64,000 nucleotides of DNA from Methylobacterium tardum (lineage in GTDB: Bacteria; Pseudomonadota; Alphaproteobacteria; Rhizobiales; Beijerinckiaceae), in assembly GCF_023546765.1 (NCBI RefSeq), contig NZ_CP097484.1:4657501-4721500 (forward strand), in the 5' to 3' direction. The notes under the pieces are model-generated. The model was not told where the DNA came from, did not search any database, and saw only the letters and a program-made list of their open reading frames with translations. Of the stretch, positions 61,341-64,000 are shown one piece after another. The position numbers and the translations under genes were made by a program. How positions within the stretch are numbered: position 1 is the first letter of the stretch; each line of letters begins with the position of its first letter.

Positions 61341-62021
61341 GTGCCGCACTGGCTCGACCTCATGCTCCAGTCGCTCGGGCCGCTGCTCGCGGCCGGCCTG
61401 CGCTTCACCGTTCCGCTGACGCTCATCGCCTTCGTTCTGGGCCTGGGGCTCGGCCTCGGGATTGCCCTCGTGCGCCTGTTCGCGCCCCGACCGCTTGCGG
61501 CGCTGGCATGGCTCTACGTGTGGATCTTCCGGGGCACCCCGCTCCTCGTGCAGCTCTTCGTGATCTTCTACGGCCTGCCGAGCGCCGGGATCCTGATCGA
61601 CGCCTTCCCCGCCGCGGTGATCGGCTTCACGCTCAATGTCGGCGCCTACACGTCGGAGATCATCCGGGCCGCCATCGCGTCCCTCCCGCGCGGCCAGTGG
61701 GAGGCGTCCTACGCGATCGGCATGACGCCGAGCCAGACCCTGCGCCGCACGATCCTGCCACAGGCGGCGCGGGTGGCGGTGCCGCCGCTCGGCAATTCCT
61801 TCATCGCCCTCGTGAAAGACACCTCGCTTGCCGCCGCCATCACGGTGCCGGAGCTGTTCCAGGCGGCGCAGCGCATCGTCGCCGTCACCTACGAGCCGCT
61901 GATCCTCTATAGCGAGGCCGCCCTGATCTACCTGGTCCTGTCCTCGCTGCTGTCGTGGCTCCAGACGCTCCTGGAGCGGCGCCTCGGCCGCTACGGCGGC
62001 TACCTGGAGGCCCGCGCGTGA
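61341..62021 (+). CDS. Polar amino acid ABC transporter permease
   Basis: Inner-membrane permease of 226 residues of the His/Glu/Gln/Arg/opine family. Membrane helices include LLAAGLRFTVPLTLIAFVLGLGLGLGIA and LAALAWLYVWIFRGTPLLVQLFVIFYGLP, with the conserved FRGTPLLVQ. The EAA loop is EASYAIGMTPSQTLRRTILPQA. The GTG at 61341 has GGAAGGAA upstream. The stop overlaps the ATPase gene start by four bases. Confidence 0.92.
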   Translation: MPHWLDLMLQSLGPLLAAGLRFTVPLTLIAFVLGLGLGLGIALVRLFAPRPLAALAWLYVWIFRGTPLLVQLFVIFYGLPSAGILIDAFPAAVIGFTLNVGAYTSEIIRAAIASLPRGQWEASYAIGMTPSQTLRRTILPQAARVAVPPLGNSFIALVKDTSLAAAITVPELFQAAQRIVAVTYEPLILYSEAALIYLVLSSLLSWLQTLLERRLGRYGGYLEARA

Positions 62022-62779
62022 TCGCCCTGTCGGCCATCGAGAAACGCTTCGGCAGCACCACGGTCCTGCACGGCGTCGACCTCGCCATCCCCGAGGGCCG
62101 GGTCACGGCGCTGATCGGCCCGTCGGGCTCGGGCAAGTCGACGCTCCTGCGCTGCGTCAACCTGCTGGAAGTCCCGCAGGCGGGGACGCTCACCCTCGGC
62201 GATCTTCGCCTCACCTTCCGGCCGGACAACCCGCCGGCGCGGCGCGCGGTGCTCGCCGTACGCCGGCAGACCGGCATGGTGTTCCAGAACTTCCAGCTCT
62301 TCCCCCACCGCACCGTGCTGGAGAACGTCACGGAGGGGCTCGTCACCGTCGCCCGGTGGCCGCAGGCCAGGGCGCGGGCGCGCGCTCTGGAACTGCTGGA
62401 GCGCGTCGACCTCGCCCACAAGGCCTCGGACTGGCCCGCCAGCCTGTCGGGCGGCCAGCAGCAGCGGGTGGCGATCGCCCGGGCGCTGGCCCCCTCCCCG
62501 CGCCTGCTGCTCTGCGACGAGCCGACCTCGGCGCTGGATCCGGGACTCGCCGCCGAGGTGGTCGACGTGCTGGCCGGCCTCGCGGGCGAAGGCATGACCA
62601 TGCTGATGGCGACCCACGACCTGCGACTCGCGCGGCGGGTCGCCGACCGGGTGGTGTTCCTCGAAGGCGGTACGATCGTCGAGCAGGGACCGGCCGCCGA
62701 CCTGTTCGGACGCCCGGGCGATCCGCGCACCCGCCGCTTCATCCGGACCTTGCTCGGCGAGCCGGCGGACCAGCCCTGA
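62018..62779 (+). CDS. Polar amino acid ABC transporter ATP-binding protein
   Basis: ATPase of 253 residues (GlnQ/HisP type). Walker A: LIGPSGSGKSTLLRCVN; Q-loop: MVFQNFQLFPHRTVLENV; signature: LSGGQQQRVAIARAL; Walker B: LLLCDEPTSALDPGL; H-loop: MATHDLRLARRVADRVVF. The GTG start overlaps the permease stop (GTGA), so the two are coupled. With the binding protein at 60175 it forms a complete importer. Confidence 0.95.
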   Translation: MIALSAIEKRFGSTTVLHGVDLAIPEGRVTALIGPSGSGKSTLLRCVNLLEVPQAGTLTLGDLRLTFRPDNPPARRAVLAVRRQTGMVFQNFQLFPHRTVLENVTEGLVTVARWPQARARARALELLERVDLAHKASDWPASLSGGQQQRVAIARALAPSPRLLLCDEPTSALDPGLAAEVVDVLAGLAGEGMTMLMATHDLRLARRVADRVVFLEGGTIVEQGPAADLFGRPGDPRTRRFIRTLLGEPADQP

Positions 62780-62797
62780 TCCGCGGCTCCGCGTCGT

Positions 62798-62953
62798 TCA
62801 GCGGGGCAGGCAGCGCAGGCTGAGCAGGTCGTCGAGGGTCAGCACGGTCCCGAAGATCAGGGGCCGCCAAGCCGGCAGGGTGGCGAGGATCAGGCCGGCC
62901 GCCAGGACGAGCCAGGGAAGGACCGGCCGGAGGCCCGAACCAGCGCCCCTCAT
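62798..62953 (-). CDS. Small membrane protein coupled to the DUF2243 gene
   Basis: Protein of 51 residues beginning MRGAGSGLRPVLPWLVLAAG with two short hydrophobic stretches (LPWLVLAAGLILATLPAW, then RPLIFGTVLTLDDLL). The ATG overlaps the stop of the upstream DUF2243 gene (ATGA), which strongly supports translation. It probably works with that membrane protein. No family recognised. Confidence 0.65.
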   Translation of the reverse strand: MRGAGSGLRPVLPWLVLAAGLILATLPAWRPLIFGTVLTLDDLLSLRCLPR

Positions 62954-63459
62954 GCGGCGGCCCGCGACGCCGAGGTCTCCTCCGCCCGGCCGACCTGCAC
63001 GAGGCCAAGGCCCGCGGCCAGCATGGCGCCGCCCCAGAGCAGGAATCCGAGATCCCAGTAGAGCCACTGCGCCTGCGGCATCCGTTCGTTGACGTGATGG
63101 ACGCCGAGGATCTCGTGGTCGATCACGCCCTCGGCGAGATTGAACAGGCCCCAGCCGATCAGGAGCGACCCGGCGAGCAGCTTGCTGGACCAGTAGAGGT
63201 GCGTGCGGTGCGCGGCGCGCCAGAGGATGAACAGTCCGAGGACCACGAAGACGTAGGTCGCGCTGTGGAAGATGCCGTCCCACAGGGTATTCAACTCGAG
63301 ATTCGGGATCGTATCGATCGGATACCAGGAGCTCAGCATGTGATGCCATTGCAGGACTTGGTGCAGCACGATCCCGTCGAAGAAGCCGCCAAGACCGAGC
63401 CCGAACAGGATCCCGGCGCTCAGCGGGAAGACGCGCTCCCGGGGTTCAGCCGCTGCCAT
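62950..63459 (-). CDS. DUF2243 membrane protein
   Basis: Integral membrane protein of 169 residues with four helices (FGLGLGGFFDGIVLHQVLQWHHM, YVFVVLGLFILWRAAH, LAGSLLIGWGLFNLAEGVIDHE, LGFLLWGGAMLAAGLGLVQ). Conserved His clusters are present (HQVLQWHH, DHEILGVHHVNE). DUF2243 proteins are often near haem-copper oxidase assembly genes, and the histidines suggest metal or haem contact; the function is unknown. The ATG at 63459 with GGAG upstream is chosen over a TTG at 63465. Confidence 0.85.
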   Translation of the reverse strand: MAAAEPRERVFPLSAGILFGLGLGGFFDGIVLHQVLQWHHMLSSWYPIDTIPNLELNTLWDGIFHSATYVFVVLGLFILWRAAHRTHLYWSSKLLAGSLLIGWGLFNLAEGVIDHEILGVHHVNERMPQAQWLYWDLGFLLWGGAMLAAGLGLVQVGRAEETSASRAAA

Positions 63460-63525
63460 CTCCAACTCCCGTTTCGGGGTCGAGGCCCCCGCGACCGGTT
63501 CAGGCCTGGACGACGGCGGTCGGCA

Positions 63526-64000
63526 TCAGGAGGCCCTCCGCTCACCGGTTGACGGCTCGGCGGCAGATACCATCCGTAGGTAGACGGCCAGACCCGCCAG
63601 AAAGACCGCGAGGCCGAGCCCGGTGGCGTAGGGCGCGAAGCCCTTGCCGGCGATCGCGATCGCCGAACTTTGCCCCGCCAGGAGATCGGTGCCGGCGAGC
63701 AGCACGCCGACGCAGCTCTCCCCGACGAGGAACCCGGAGGCGAGGAGCACGCCGCGGCGGCGGGCGGCCCCCACCGCCTTGTCGGCCTTCTTGTCCCCTT
63801 TGCCGCCGACCCGAGCGCGCAGCCGGCGCTCGGCGACCCAGCCGAGGATGCCGCCGATGGCGATTGTCATCTCCACCGAGAGCGGCAGGTACATGCCGAT
63901 CCCGACCGTCAGGGCCGGAAAGGTGAGGTTTCGCCGCTTCAGCCACGTCTCCGCGGCGACCAGGACCACGCCGAGCCCGGCGCCGATCAGCACCATGCGC
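63526..64000 (-). CDS. OPT-family oligopeptide transporter, C-terminal part
   Basis: C-terminal about 158 residues of a membrane transporter running off the window end. RMVLIGAGLGVVLVAAETWLKRRNLTFPALTVGIGMYLPLSVEM and ILGWVAERRLRARV match OPT proteins, followed by GVLLASGFLVGESCVGVLLAG and a final helix. The whole protein is expected to have over a dozen helices. Members import peptides or metal chelates. The start is outside the window; an internal ATG at 63996 is not the true start. Confidence 0.85.
   Translation of the reverse strand, partial: RMVLIGAGLGVVLVAAETWLKRRNLTFPALTVGIGMYLPLSVEMTIAIGGILGWVAERRLRARVGGKGDKKADKAVGAARRRGVLLASGFLVGESCVGVLLAGTDLLAGQSSAIAIAGKGFAPYATGLGLAVFLAGLAVYLRMVSAAEPSTGERRAS

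Noticed and set aside
1-64000. tRNA, rRNA, riboswitch or prophage genes
   Set aside because: No cloverleaf-like segments with a T-loop consensus, no rRNA sequence, no recognisable riboswitch core and no phage structural genes were seen on reading both strands; a covariance-model search could still find something missed.

Overview
The window is GC-rich, densely coded chromosomal DNA from an alphaproteobacterium. It is most likely a Methylobacterium or close Methylobacteriaceae relative. The basis is codon and GC character, a small secreted 'GCG...CRPN' protein of a kind common in that group, the ftsK/lolA/xthA grouping, and a family of roughly 100-base intergenic repeats. The genus is an inference; no rRNA or tRNA gene was seen. 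All gene functions are read from protein sequence, not from searches.

Layout. 1-4100: iron uptake, with a TonB-dependent receptor (cut by the window start) divergent from a PepSY membrane protein and a PiuC-type dioxygenase. 4142-10477: a LysR regulator divergent from a tightly coupled operon of a NitT/TauT-type ABC importer, a PuuE-like polysaccharide-deacetylase-family hydrolase and allophanate hydrolase, probably for scavenging a ureide-like nitrogen compound. 10723-15529: small and accessory genes, including a lower-GC acyltransferase-like gene, a GCG/CRPN protein and a degenerate peptide-deformylase-like protein. 15644-23464: a surface-glycan locus, with an operon (glycosidase fused to a degenerate RmlD-like domain, a second glycosidase, an ABC exporter) divergent from a glycosyltransferase and UDP-galactopyranose mutase. 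23583-43627: housekeeping (xthA, plsC, lolA, an ftsK lacking membrane segments, nadE, AsmA, uvrD, phoH, ubiK, YbjN, proC, a TetR-type regulator). 43928-49546: a chemoreceptor, a degenerate receiver protein, and an argJ-SIMPL-mutT operon. 49585-51915: a lower-GC island with an IS5-type transposase remnant, a secreted trypsin-like protease, and a small ORF that runs past an amber codon into a proline-rich tail; a repeat copy lies at each end. 51955-56221: an oxidoreductase and an mhq-like quinone-detoxification set with a divergent LysR. 56550-62779: a GntR regulator, aminotransferase, DHDPS-family lyase and polar amino acid ABC importer. 62798-64000: membrane proteins, ending in an OPT transporter cut by the window end.

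The most interesting points are the glycosidase/pseudo-SDR fusion in the glycan locus, the ureide-type operon with a perfect inverted repeat in its divergent promoter, the protease island, and perfect inverted repeats in several divergent promoters that look like operators. I saw no CRISPR array, prophage or recognised defence system.
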